A stretch of 45,751 nt of DNA from an uncultured Campylobacter sp. Lineage in GTDB: Bacteria; Campylobacterota; Campylobacteria; Campylobacterales; Campylobacteraceae. Location of the stretch: positions 1 through 45,751 of the forward strand of contig NZ_CALINL010000174.1 of NCBI RefSeq assembly GCF_938045225.1, read 5' to 3'. Within the stretch, counting starts at the first letter, position 1. Every line of letters begins with the position of its first letter. This document shows positions 33,527-42,147 of this stretch, piece after piece. The notes beneath the pieces are model-generated. The model did no database searches, had not been told where the DNA came from, and was given only the letters and a program-made list of their open reading frames with translations. A program made the position numbers and the translations under genes.

Positions 33527-36500
33527 TGCCAAAAAGAACCGACATCAACACCGTTTTACTCATCGGCAGCGGCCCTATCGTCATAGGCCAAGCGTGCGAA
33601 TTCGACTACAGCGGCACGCAAGCCGCAAAGACGCTAAAGCAGCTAGGCTACCGCGTCGTGCTCATAAACTCAAATCCGGCGACCATCATGACCGATCCCG
33701 ATTTCGCCGACGCGACCTACGTCGAACCGATAACCAAAGAGAGCATTAAGCGCATCATAGATAAGGAAAAAGTCGATGCCATACTGCCTACGATGGGCGG
33801 CCAGGTCGCGCTAAACGTCGCTATGCAGCTATACGAAGCAGACATGCTTGGCGGCGTCAAATTTCTAGGCGCGAACCCGCAAGCGATTAAAAAGGGCGAG
33901 GATAGGCAGGAGTTTAAAAAGGCGATGCAAAAGATCGGCATGGATCTGCCGCAAAGCCAGTACGCCTACGACATGGACGAGGCGCTAGCCGCAGCCGCAA
34001 ACATAGGCTTTCCGCTCATCATCCGCGCTAGCTATACGCTTGGCGGTGCAGGCAGCGGCGTAGCGTATAATATCGATGAATTTAAAGAACTAGCCCAAAC
34101 CGGCCTGGACGCCAGCCCGATACATGAAATTTTGGTCGAGGAGAGCTTGCTAGGCTGGAAAGAGTACGAGATGGAGGTCATCCGCGACCGCAACGACAAC
34201 TGTATCATCGTCTGCTCGATCGAAAACCTCGATCCTATGGGCGTGCATACGGGCGATAGCATTACGGTTGCGCCGGCTCTTACGCTAACTGATAAAGAGT
34301 ATCAGGCGATGCGCGACGCTAGCTTTAAAATTTTACGCGAGATCGGCGTGGATACGGGCGGCAGCAACGTACAGTTTGCCATAAATCCAAAAACAGGCCG
34401 CATGATCGTGATCGAGATGAACCCGCGCGTGAGCCGCAGCTCGGCGCTCGCCTCAAAGGCTACTGGCTACCCGATCGCCAAGGTTGCGACGCTGCTAGCG
34501 GTTGGTTTTAGCCTAGATGAGATCAAAAACGACATCACTGGCACGCCTGCTAGCTTTGAGCCCGTCATCGACTACATCGTGACTAAGATCCCGCGCTTTA
34601 CGTTTGAGAAATTCCCGGGCGCGAACCCGTATCTAGGCACCGCGATGAAGAGCGTGGGCGAGGTGATGGCGATCGGTAGGACGTTTAAGGAAAGTATCCA
34701 AAAGGCGCTTTGCTCGATGGAAAAGGACTATTACGGATTTAATTTCGTAAATTTGGAGAAAAACGCGTTAGTTTACGGCCTTAGAAACGCGAACGAAAGC
34801 CGCATTTTATACGTCGCGCAGGCATTTCGCGACGGGCTTAGCGTGGCCGAAGTGCACGAGATGAGCAAGATCGACCCGTGGTTTTTGGATCAAATTTGGC
34901 AGATAGTTAAATTTGAAGAGCGCATCGACATGGACATCCTAAACGACGAGCCGCTGCTAAGAGAGGCCAAAACGATGGGCTTTTCGGACAAGATGATCGC
35001 GCATCTGATAAATTTAAAAGACAATCTCGATCTGGGTCAAAACGATATATATTTCGCACGCGAGAAAATGGGCATAAACCTCGAATACAACGAGGTTGAT
35101 ACTTGCGCGGGCGAGTTTAAGGCGCTCACGCCGTACCTCTACTCGACGACGAATATCACGAAGCTACCGCATCTTTCGTCAAATTTCGCGGAGCCGAATG
35201 TAAACGCAAATTCGGCGCAAAAAGAGAAAAAAGTGATGATCATCGGCGGCGGTCCAAACCGCATAGGCCAGGGCATAGAGTTTGACTACTGTTGCGTGCA
35301 CGCCAGCTACGCGCTACGCGACATGGGTGTCAAAACCATAATGTACAACTGCAACCCAGAAACCGTCAGCACCGACTACGATACGAGCGATATTTTGTAC
35401 TTTGAGCCGATCGATTTTGAGCACGTTAGAGCCGTGATCGAGCACGAAAACCCGGACGGCGTGATAGTGCATTTTGGCGGCCAGACTCCGCTAAAATTTG
35501 CTAAACGCCTAAGCATAGCGGGCGCGAAAATCATCGGCACCAGCGCACGCACGATCGACGTCGCCGAGGATAGAAAGAAATTTAGCGAATTTATCTCAAA
35601 AATAGGCGTCAAACAGCCGCGAAACGACACTGCGACAAGCGAAAAAGAGGCGCTAGAAAAGGCCGCCGCTATCGGCTATCCTGTGCTAGTGCGCCCTAGC
35701 TACGTGCTAGGCGGCCGCGCGATGAGACGGGTGCATAGCGATGAGGAGCTACGCCTCTACATGAGCGAAGCGGTCAAGGTCAGCAACCGCTCGCCCGTGC
35801 TAATCGATAAATTTTTACAAGACGCCGTGGAGCTTGACGTGGACGCGATCAGCGACGGCAAGGACGTCTATATCGGCGCCGTGATGCAGCACATCGAGGA
35901 GGCGGGCATCCACAGCGGCGACAGCGCATGCATACTGCCTCCGCTAAATTTGACCGCGCAGATGATCGAAAAGGTAGAAAATCAAACCCGCGACATCGCG
36001 CTAAATTTGGGCGTCGTGGGGCTTATGAATATCCAGTTTGCCATCTACGAGGACGAGCTGTTTATAATAGAGGTAAACCCGCGCGCCAGCCGCACCGTGC
36101 CGTTTGTTAGCAAGGCCACCGGCGTGCCGATGGCAAAGGTCGCCACGCGCGTGATGTGGCAAGGAAATTTGCGCGAAGCGCTTAAATTTTACGATAACTA
36201 CGGCGCGGTTTACGAGGAGCGCGGCATACTCAAGCCTCGCGTGAAAAACCACGTCTGCGTCAAAGAAGCGGTCTTTCCGTTTAACAAGCTCTCTGGCGCG
36301 GATCTAATCCTGGGGCCTGAGATGAAAAGTACGGGCGAGGTCATGGGCATATCAAGCGATTTTGCAAAGAGCTTTGCAAAAAGCCAGATCGCCGCGAGCA
36401 ACTCGCTTCCTACTAGTGGCCTAGTCTTTTTAACACTAGCTGATGCAGACAAGAAATACGCCGCAAATTTGGCGCGCGAGCTCATAAATCTCGGCTTTAA

Positions 36501-36813
36501 AATCATCGCCACGGGCGGAACGTATAAAATTTTAAATGACGCGGGCGTAGAGAGCGAGTTCGTCTATAAGATCAGCGAAGGTCGACCAAACGTCGAGGAT
36601 AGGCTCAAAAACGGCGATATCGCGCTTGTGATCAACACCAGCGACAGCAAATCAAACAGCGAGGATGGCAAGAAAATCAGGCAAAACATCATGCGATTTA
36701 AGATCCCGTATTTCACGACGATGTCGGCGGCTCTAGCGGCGGCTAAATCGCTAAAAAGCGTGCAGGACGGCAGCGCGCTCGAAGTCAAAAGCTTGCAGGA
36801 GTTTTTGGGGTAA
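33526..36813 (+). CDS. carB: carbamoyl-phosphate synthase large subunit CarB
   Basis: The 1095-residue enzyme makes carbamoyl phosphate for arginine and pyrimidines with CarA, which is not in this window. It starts PKRTDINTVLLIGSGPIVIGQ and shows the two homologous ATP-grasp halves, each with a GGxxxxxGQ-like entry (the second at KKVMIIGGGPNRIGQGIEFD, about 565). The C-terminal MGS-type allosteric domain (about 955-1095, FKIIATGGTYKIL) binds the regulators. Length is normal. It closes the fabZ operon; the compositional switch comes directly after its stop. Confidence 0.98.
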   Translation: MPKRTDINTVLLIGSGPIVIGQACEFDYSGTQAAKTLKQLGYRVVLINSNPATIMTDPDFADATYVEPITKESIKRIIDKEKVDAILPTMGGQVALNVAMQLYEADMLGGVKFLGANPQAIKKGEDRQEFKKAMQKIGMDLPQSQYAYDMDEALAAAANIGFPLIIRASYTLGGAGSGVAYNIDEFKELAQTGLDASPIHEILVEESLLGWKEYEMEVIRDRNDNCIIVCSIENLDPMGVHTGDSITVAPALTLTDKEYQAMRDASFKILREIGVDTGGSNVQFAINPKTGRMIVIEMNPRVSRSSALASKATGYPIAKVATLLAVGFSLDEIKNDITGTPASFEPVIDYIVTKIPRFTFEKFPGANPYLGTAMKSVGEVMAIGRTFKESIQKALCSMEKDYYGFNFVNLEKNALVYGLRNANESRILYVAQAFRDGLSVAEVHEMSKIDPWFLDQIWQIVKFEERIDMDILNDEPLLREAKTMGFSDKMIAHLINLKDNLDLGQNDIYFAREKMGINLEYNEVDTCAGEFKALTPYLYSTTNITKLPHLSSNFAEPNVNANSAQKEKKVMIIGGGPNRIGQGIEFDYCCVHASYALRDMGVKTIMYNCNPETVSTDYDTSDILYFEPIDFEHVRAVIEHENPDGVIVHFGGQTPLKFAKRLSIAGAKIIGTSARTIDVAEDRKKFSEFISKIGVKQPRNDTATSEKEALEKAAAIGYPVLVRPSYVLGGRAMRRVHSDEELRLYMSEAVKVSNRSPVLIDKFLQDAVELDVDAISDGKDVYIGAVMQHIEEAGIHSGDSACILPPLNLTAQMIEKVENQTRDIALNLGVVGLMNIQFAIYEDELFIIEVNPRASRTVPFVSKATGVPMAKVATRVMWQGNLREALKFYDNYGAVYEERGILKPRVKNHVCVKEAVFPFNKLSGADLILGPEMKSTGEVMGISSDFAKSFAKSQIAASNSLPTSGLVFLTLADADKKYAANLARELINLGFKIIATGGTYKILNDAGVESEFVYKISEGRPNVEDRLKNGDIALVINTSDSKSNSEDGKKIRQNIMRFKIPYFTTMSAALAAAKSLKSVQDGSALEVKSLQEFLG

Positions 36814-36854
36814 ATGCTAGATAGAAAATTTTGCAAAACAAAAAGGGCTTTGTT

Positions 36855-38129
36855 ATGAAAATATCTTTAAATAATATAGGAAAGATAAAGAGCGCAGATA
36901 TAGAGATAGGCGGTATAGCCGTAATAGCAGGCGAAAATGATACTGGCAAAAGCACAATCGCCAAAAGCCTATATTCTATTATTAATGCTTTTTATGACAT
37001 AGATGAGAAAATACAACAGGATAAATTCGATATTTTAGACGAAGTTGTAAGAGAAATGTCTTATGAATTACTTAGTGGCTTGCCAAGCACGACACGAAGG
37101 CGTATTTTAGCCCATAGAGCAATATATCAGGCTTTAAAAAAAGATTTTTCAAAAAATATAAAAAATATTAATACACTAAAGAATATCATTGTTGATAAAT
37201 CGCTAGAAAATGGTATAGAGGCAAATAGTGAAATTGTAGATAAATATATAAAAAAGATAAATCAGATTATGTCAATATCGAATAAAGAAATGCAAAATGA
37301 AACTGTGAAAAAACAGTTTGATTTAGAATTTTCAGGTGAAATCAATAATGCATATTCTGATGACCCTGGAATTTTACAACTTAATCTAAAAGCAATGCTT
37401 ATTGAAATTTATGTCAAAAATAATGTTGTAAATGTAAAAAAAGCAGAGCCAAATATTTTTGCAAATGCTATATATATAGACAATAGTCTTATAGTGGATA
37501 ATATAGGTGCATATTTTATGGAGAATACCTATCAAAAAGATCATAAAGATATGCTAGAGATGATGTTACTAAACAAAAATGATAATATTGCAAGAAGCAT
37601 TATACTTACTGAGCAGTTTCAAGATATATATGAACTAATGAATTCTGTTGTTTCAGGAAAACTTGATATAAATGATGACGACAATTGTGTCTATAAAAAT
37701 AAAGATGGCATAACTCTAAGCATGACAAATGTATCGGCTGGATTAAAGACATTTATCATAATAAAAACACTTTTCTTAAACGGTTATATTAAAGAAAACG
37801 GCATTCTAATACTTGACGAGCCAGAAATACACTTGCACCCAAAACTACAACTTGTTTTTGCTGAGCTTATAGTGCTTTTACAAAAAGAATTTAATTTACA
37901 TATCTTGCTTAGTACTCACAGTCCGTATTTTCTTAAGGCTATCGAAGTTTATTCTAAAAAACATGAAATTTCTGATAAATGCAAGTATTATTTAACAAAA
38001 AGTCTTGATAATGAAAAAAAGAGTATAGAAGTAGAAAATGTAACGGATAAAACTTATGAAATTTATAAACTTCTTGCTGAGCCTTATAACGCCCTTCATG
38101 AAACGGAAAATAAAATTGATGAAGCTTGA
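36855..38129 (+). CDS. stand-alone ABC/AAA-type ATPase, candidate defence effector
   Basis: I start this gene at ATG 36855 (AAAAGG eight bases upstream) rather than at the in-frame TTG 36831, because MKISLNNIGKIKSADIEIG is the usual family start. The 424-residue protein has Walker A GENDTGKST (26-34), a long helical insertion (about 45-280), an ABC-signature-like VSAGLK (293-298), Walker B ILILDEPEIHLHP (317-329) and an H-loop-like STHSPYF. This is the OLD/RecF-type ATPase arrangement of many phage-defence systems (PARIS AriA, Septu, retron ATPases). Base composition is far more AT-rich than its neighbours. It overlaps the next gene by 11 bases. Confidence 0.85.
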   Translation: MKISLNNIGKIKSADIEIGGIAVIAGENDTGKSTIAKSLYSIINAFYDIDEKIQQDKFDILDEVVREMSYELLSGLPSTTRRRILAHRAIYQALKKDFSKNIKNINTLKNIIVDKSLENGIEANSEIVDKYIKKINQIMSISNKEMQNETVKKQFDLEFSGEINNAYSDDPGILQLNLKAMLIEIYVKNNVVNVKKAEPNIFANAIYIDNSLIVDNIGAYFMENTYQKDHKDMLEMMLLNKNDNIARSIILTEQFQDIYELMNSVVSGKLDINDDDNCVYKNKDGITLSMTNVSAGLKTFIIIKTLFLNGYIKENGILILDEPEIHLHPKLQLVFAELIVLLQKEFNLHILLSTHSPYFLKAIEVYSKKHEISDKCKYYLTKSLDNEKKSIEVENVTDKTYEIYKLLAEPYNALHETENKIDEA

Positions 38130-38637
38130 TGAGTTTGATGAATTTAAAAACATAAAAGATACCATAGAAAATATATCATACGATAAAGAAAACAAAGAGT
38201 ATATGTCAAATTCCAAGTTAGAGATCTTTAATTTCGATAAAGTAAAAGATAATTTTGCTAAAAAACATGGTATCGCAGACGACAATAAGCCAAAGTCAGC
38301 AGATGGATGCCAGCATAAAGATAACAATATTATTTTCATAGAATTTAAAAATGGTGAGATAACATCCAAAGCAAAACGGGACATACGATGTAAAATGCTA
38401 AATAGCGTTTTGATATTATCAGCTATTACCGACAATAAAATATCATATCTAAAAAATATTTGTCAGTTTATTTTGGTTTATAATCAGGAAAAAAATGGAG
38501 ATATTAACCTGTCTATAAATTTGAATAAAGATGCAAAACAGCAAAATAAATCTTTTGATTTATCAGGATATAATAATGTATTCTTTAGCAAAACTGATCT
38601 TTTTAACAAAAATGAATTTGAGACCTTCTTAAAATAA
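38119..38637 (+). CDS. small PD-(D/E)xK-like protein, partner of the ATPase
   Basis: ATG 38119 is preferred over upstream in-frame starts because GGAAAA lies about ten bases before it and the gene then overlaps the ATPase stop by 11 bases. The 172-residue product has KSADGC followed by NNIIFIEFKNGE: Asp62, Glu75 and Lys77 give the D-x12-ExK pattern of PD-(D/E)xK nucleases on a predicted strand. A long helix with basic residues (KRDIRCKMLNSVLILSA) follows. It lacks signal or membrane segments. Composition is AT-rich like the ATPase. Nuclease activity is inferred from pattern only. Confidence 0.7.
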   Translation: MKLDEFDEFKNIKDTIENISYDKENKEYMSNSKLEIFNFDKVKDNFAKKHGIADDNKPKSADGCQHKDNNIIFIEFKNGEITSKAKRDIRCKMLNSVLILSAITDNKISYLKNICQFILVYNQEKNGDINLSINLNKDAKQQNKSFDLSGYNNVFFSKTDLFNKNEFETFLK

Positions 38638-38689
38638 TTTTTCTAATAAAATTACGTGAAATTTAGAGGGAATTTATCTTTAAAACCAA

Positions 38690-39595
38690 ATGAAACCAAA
38701 TTTGCAAACTAACTCGTTCGGTGTGCTCATCACGCTTCTTGGCGGCGTATTATGGGGATTTAGCAGTGTTTGCGGGCAGTATCTGTTCACGCAAAAGGGC
38801 GTCAGCGCCGACTGGCTCGTGCCCTACCGCCTAGGCCTCGCCGGGCTTGCGATGGTAGCGTATTACATCGCTCGCTCGCCGCGCCTAGCCCTCGCTCCGC
38901 TAAAAGATCGCGTGCTTTTGCCGCAGCTGCTCATCTACGCGTTTTTTGGGCTTATGATGACACAGTATTCGTACTTTTGCGGTGTCGAGCTCTCAAACGC
39001 CGCCGTCGCGACCGTGATCCAGTACTCCGCGCCCGCGCTCATCCTTGCCGTCGTTTGCTTTTTAGAACGACGCGTGCCTAAAAAGGTCGAGCTCATCGCG
39101 CTCATTTTCGCGGTGCTGGGCGTCGTGTTGCTCGCCACTCACGGCGATCTTGGCTCGCTCGTTATCAGCGCAGAGGCGCTGGTTTGGTGCCTCATTAGCG
39201 CGCTTGGCGTCGTGGTTTACAGCCTCACCCCCACGAAGCTAAATCAAAAATACCCCGTCGCGTTAAATTTAGGCTGGGGCATGGTCATCGGCGGCGGCGC
39301 GCTTGCGCTTTACACGCGGGTTTGGCAGCTGGGCGGCGTGAGCGACGCAGACGGCTTTGCGGCGCTTGTCGCGGTGGTGATTTTAGGCACGATATGCGCG
39401 TTTAGCTTTTATATGACTGGGCTAAAGATAATAGGCGCGAGCAGGGCGAGCATGATAGCGTGCATCGAGCCGGTGAGCGCGGCGGCGTTTGCCTATTTTT
39501 GGCTGGGGACGGAGTTCGTATTTCTTGATTTTGCGGGCTTTACGCTCATTATCTCGTGCATATTTTTGCTGGCCAAAGATAGGAAAAAGGCGTAA
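38690..39595 (+). CDS. EamA/DMT-family exporter
   Basis: The 301-residue integral membrane protein has ten predicted spans in two five-helix repeats, the drug/metabolite transporter layout (GVLITLLGGVLWGFSSVCGQYLF; second half LVWCLISALGVVVYSLTP). ASRASMIACIEPVSAAAFAYFWLGT in the ninth to tenth span is a family hallmark. Substrate is unknown; relatives export amino acids or metabolites. GC-rich base composition resumes here after the two-gene island. Confidence 0.9.
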   Translation: MKPNLQTNSFGVLITLLGGVLWGFSSVCGQYLFTQKGVSADWLVPYRLGLAGLAMVAYYIARSPRLALAPLKDRVLLPQLLIYAFFGLMMTQYSYFCGVELSNAAVATVIQYSAPALILAVVCFLERRVPKKVELIALIFAVLGVVLLATHGDLGSLVISAEALVWCLISALGVVVYSLTPTKLNQKYPVALNLGWGMVIGGGALALYTRVWQLGGVSDADGFAALVAVVILGTICAFSFYMTGLKIIGASRASMIACIEPVSAAAFAYFWLGTEFVFLDFAGFTLIISCIFLLAKDRKKA

Positions 39596-39608
39596 ATTTG
39601 GAGGAGAG

Positions 39609-40031
39609 ATGATCTATTTGGCGCAGACCGATACGACGGCGGGATTTTTGAGTAAGGATTTTCGCGAGATAAACGCACTCAAACGCCGAGCGGCGGACAA
39701 ACCCTGCCTCATAACGACGGCAAAGCTTAGCGAGCTAAAAAATCTCGCTCGCGTGCCCGCTAAATTTAAAAATTTAGTGCGCCGCGCGAGGAAAACAACC
39801 TTTTTATATCCGAACGGCACCGCCGTGCGCGTCGTAAAAGGGTGTGCTCACGAGGAGTTTTTGAGGCAATTTGACTGGCTCTACTCCAGCAGCGCAAATT
39901 TAAACGGGCAAAACTTCGACGAAGCCTGGGCGAAAGCAGCGGCGGACGAGGTCGTAGATCAAAATTTCAGCCAAAACGCAAGCTCGAAAATTTATAAAAT
40001 TTCAAAAACTCGACTAAAAAGATTGAGGTAA
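39609..40031 (+). CDS. short YrdC/Sua5 (TsaC-like) domain protein
   Basis: The start ATG 39609 is chosen because GGAGGAG lies directly upstream; the frame stays open further upstream inside the exporter gene, but that part is antigenic noise of overlap. The 140-residue product has the YrdC pattern: AQTDTTAGFLS at 5-15, INALKRR (21-27), PCLITTAKL and YSSSANLNGQ (92-101). TsaC/Sua5 makes threonylcarbamoyl-AMP for tRNA t6A. At 140 residues it is shorter than TsaC (about 190), so it may be the epsilonproteobacterial version or a divergent paralogue. Confidence 0.75.
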   Translation: MIYLAQTDTTAGFLSKDFREINALKRRAADKPCLITTAKLSELKNLARVPAKFKNLVRRARKTTFLYPNGTAVRVVKGCAHEEFLRQFDWLYSSSANLNGQNFDEAWAKAAADEVVDQNFSQNASSKIYKISKTRLKRLR

Positions 40032-40049
40032 CCCGCCCGAATTTACTCT

Positions 40050-40238
40050 CATTTTTCAACTCTCCGCCCCAAATTCACTCAAATTTAACCGCCCTTTGGC
40101 TAATATTTCGCAAATTTAACGAAGCAAAAAGGATCAAATTTGCATGTCTTGCTAAAAATATTTAAAACCGTTTTATACGCCGCTCTATTTTTAGGACTTT
40201 ATCTTTTGGCCGATAAGTACGGCTTGTTTGCTAAATTT
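40050..40238 (+). repeat. dispersed inverted duplication, copy B
   Basis: This is the second copy of the ankyrin leader and start. Homology begins at CATTTTTC and ends at CTAAATTT, where copy A continues into the coding sequence and this copy reaches a TAG. Confidence 0.9.
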
Positions 40239-40241
40239 TAG
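40140..40241 (+). pseudogene. truncated ankyrin-gene copy (33-codon membrane peptide)
   Basis: TTG at 40140, preceded by AAAAAGGATC, opens a frame of 33 codons ending in TAG. The peptide has the same anchor segment (LYAALFLGLYLLADKYGLF) as the ankyrin protein at 11114-12319 with four changes (D3V, L7I, I11V, S31A). The ankyrin domain is missing. Intact reading frame, start and ribosome binding site mean a small membrane peptide could still be made; the changes I-to-V and L-to-I are conservative. Confidence 0.75.
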
Positions 40242-40440
40242 TTTTTATTGCTGTAGCAGACAGCAGTAAAAGCCATACAAATACCTTCCTTAGATTTACT
40301 CAAATCAATCGCTGCCGAGTCGTCAAATTCGGTCTTTGTTATATAAAATAAAACTAAAATTTCAAATCTAATTTAGATATTTTAAAAACAAATTTCGGTA
40401 ATATTGCGTTAGGCAAAAATTTTATCCGAAAGGAGCTGTT

Positions 40441-41907
40441 ATGAGCGGTATTGCTCTCATCGTCTGCTTCGTCGTCGCGGTCGTCGTTATGATCGTGCTG
40501 ATTTCAAAGTTGGGGGTTCACCCCTTTATAGCGATCATGTTCGTCTCGCTCGCTCTAGCCGTGATCGCGAGCATTAAGCCGGTCGAAATCGAAGGCGTCG
40601 TCAATGCGGGTATCGATCTGGTCAAGGTTCCCGCGATCATCGGAGAGGGATTTAGCGGGATATTTAAAAGCATAGGCATCGTCATCATCCTGGGCGCGCT
40701 CATCGGTATGGCGCTAGAAAAGACGGGCGCGGCGCTAAAGCTGGCCGATATGGTCGTGCGCTGCGTAGGAGACAAGCGCCCCGAGCTAGCCATGCTCATC
40801 ATGGGTTGGATCGTGGGTATCCCGGTCTTTTGCGATAGCGGCTTTGTGGTGCTAGATCCGATCCGCCGCGCGATAAAGGAAAAAATCGGCGCCAACCCCG
40901 TAGCTATGGCCGTCGCGCTCTCGTGCGGCCTATACACCTCGCACGTGTTTATACCGCCGACGCCGGGCCCGATAGCGGCCGCCGGACTCGTGGGCGTAGG
41001 GCACAATCTGCTGCTAGTCATCGCCGTGGGCGCGGTAGTTTCGATACCGGTTCTCATCGCGGGCTATCTTTTTGCTAAGACTATCGGCGCAAAAGTGAGC
41101 CTAAAAGAGGATCTCGCAGACGTCGGCAAGAGCTACGACGAGATCATCAAAGAGCACGGCAAGCTGCCTTGCGCGTTCTTGAGCTTGGCGCCGATTTTTA
41201 TGCCGATTTTGCTGATGGCTTGCGGTTCTCTTTTTAATATTTTAAATAAAAAGGGGTTTTTCGTCGCCTTCGTCGCTCCGGACATTTTAGAAAAAGATCC
41301 ATCGGCGACGGCATGGTTCGTAAAGGTTATATTATTTATGGGAGATCCCGTAATCGCGCTTGGCGTGGGTGTGCTATTTGCTGTTATATTGCTGGCTAAA
41401 ACGGGCAAGCTGGGCGAATTTAACCTCATGACCAATGAAACGCTAAAGATCGTCGGACCGATCCTTTTCATCACGGCTGCGGGCGGCGTGCTAGGCAACG
41501 TCATCGCTAAAGCGGGCTTTGTCGAGTTTATGAAGGCAAACGCCCATCTTATCGGCACCGTTGGTATATTTTTCCCGTTTGTTATCTCGGCTATCATTAA
41601 GACCGCTCAGGGCAGCTCGACCGTGGCGCTTACGACGACGGCCTCTATCATGGGGCTTTTCACCGATAGTGGCTCGATGATGAGCGCGCTGGGGCTAACT
41701 AGCGAGATGGGCGCGGTGCTAACGGTGATGGCGATCGCTGCGGGCGCGATGACGGTTTCGCACGCTAACGATAGCTATTTCTGGGTCGTTACGAACTTTA
41801 GCAAGATGTCGCCGGAGCAGGGCTACAAGACTCAGACGATGCTTACATTTATAATGGGTATCGTAGGCATGGTGACGGTTTGGGTAGCGTCGCTTATTTT
41901 ACTGTAA
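40441..41907 (+). CDS. GntP-family gluconate/glycerate permease
   Basis: The 488-residue integral membrane protein has about 12-14 spans. Family features are IVGIPVFCDSGFVVLDP (about 122-138), HVFIPPTPGPIAAAGLVGV (about 167-185) and the C-terminal HANDSYFWVVTNFSKMS. GntP proteins are proton symporters for gluconate and related sugar acids. Because a glycerate kinase gene follows 240 bases downstream, glycerate is a plausible substrate. AAAGGAG precedes ATG. Confidence 0.93.
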   Translation: MSGIALIVCFVVAVVVMIVLISKLGVHPFIAIMFVSLALAVIASIKPVEIEGVVNAGIDLVKVPAIIGEGFSGIFKSIGIVIILGALIGMALEKTGAALKLADMVVRCVGDKRPELAMLIMGWIVGIPVFCDSGFVVLDPIRRAIKEKIGANPVAMAVALSCGLYTSHVFIPPTPGPIAAAGLVGVGHNLLLVIAVGAVVSIPVLIAGYLFAKTIGAKVSLKEDLADVGKSYDEIIKEHGKLPCAFLSLAPIFMPILLMACGSLFNILNKKGFFVAFVAPDILEKDPSATAWFVKVILFMGDPVIALGVGVLFAVILLAKTGKLGEFNLMTNETLKIVGPILFITAAGGVLGNVIAKAGFVEFMKANAHLIGTVGIFFPFVISAIIKTAQGSSTVALTTTASIMGLFTDSGSMMSALGLTSEMGAVLTVMAIAAGAMTVSHANDSYFWVVTNFSKMSPEQGYKTQTMLTFIMGIVGMVTVWVASLILL

Positions 41908-42147
41908 ATTTGACGGCTAAATTTGAGTGTGGTTTCGGTACGGCGAGACCTGTGCCGCAAAATGCTAAATTTGATTTGGTTAAATTTAGCGCTCGTAAAA
42001 TAGAAAAGTAGATACAAAGCGGCTTGAGGCGAGTTTGAGGGTTGCGACGTAAAAATGAGCGAAGATAAGACGCTTGGTCTATCGAGCGAAATTTTTACTA
42101 GCTCCGTCAAAATCGTCCAAGACGCGAGCTCTCAAAAAGGAAAACAG

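Larger units (their letters stand above)
40032..40440. other. intergenic region with ankyrin-gene remnant and gntP promoter
   Basis: No complete gene lies here. It contains the duplicated ankyrin leader and 33-codon remnant (40050-40241), then an imperfect hairpin (arms 40243-40254 and 40260-40271, ATTGCTGT/ACAGCAGT), then an AT-rich tract of about 120 bases that must hold the promoter of the GntP transporter. The ribosome binding site AAAGGAGCTGTT ends just before ATG 40441. Confidence 0.6.

Noticed and set aside
36831..36854. TTG start eight codons upstream of the ATPase
   Set aside because: ATG 36855 has a better-placed AAAAGG and yields the family-typical N-terminus.
37992..38435. 147-codon minus-strand frame across the ATPase/partner junction
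   Set aside because: It is antisense to two coherent plus-strand genes; Phe/Leu/Ser-rich composition follows from their Lys/Glu-rich codons.
40518..41057. 179-codon minus-strand frame inside the permease gene
   Set aside because: It is antisense to the clear GntP coding sequence and is rich in Ser, Thr, Ile and Pro, as expected for a shadow of a membrane protein.
42055..42147. 31-codon N-terminal extension of glycerate kinase
   Set aside because: It has no family match, and ATG 42148 has a strong AAAAAGGAAAA site.
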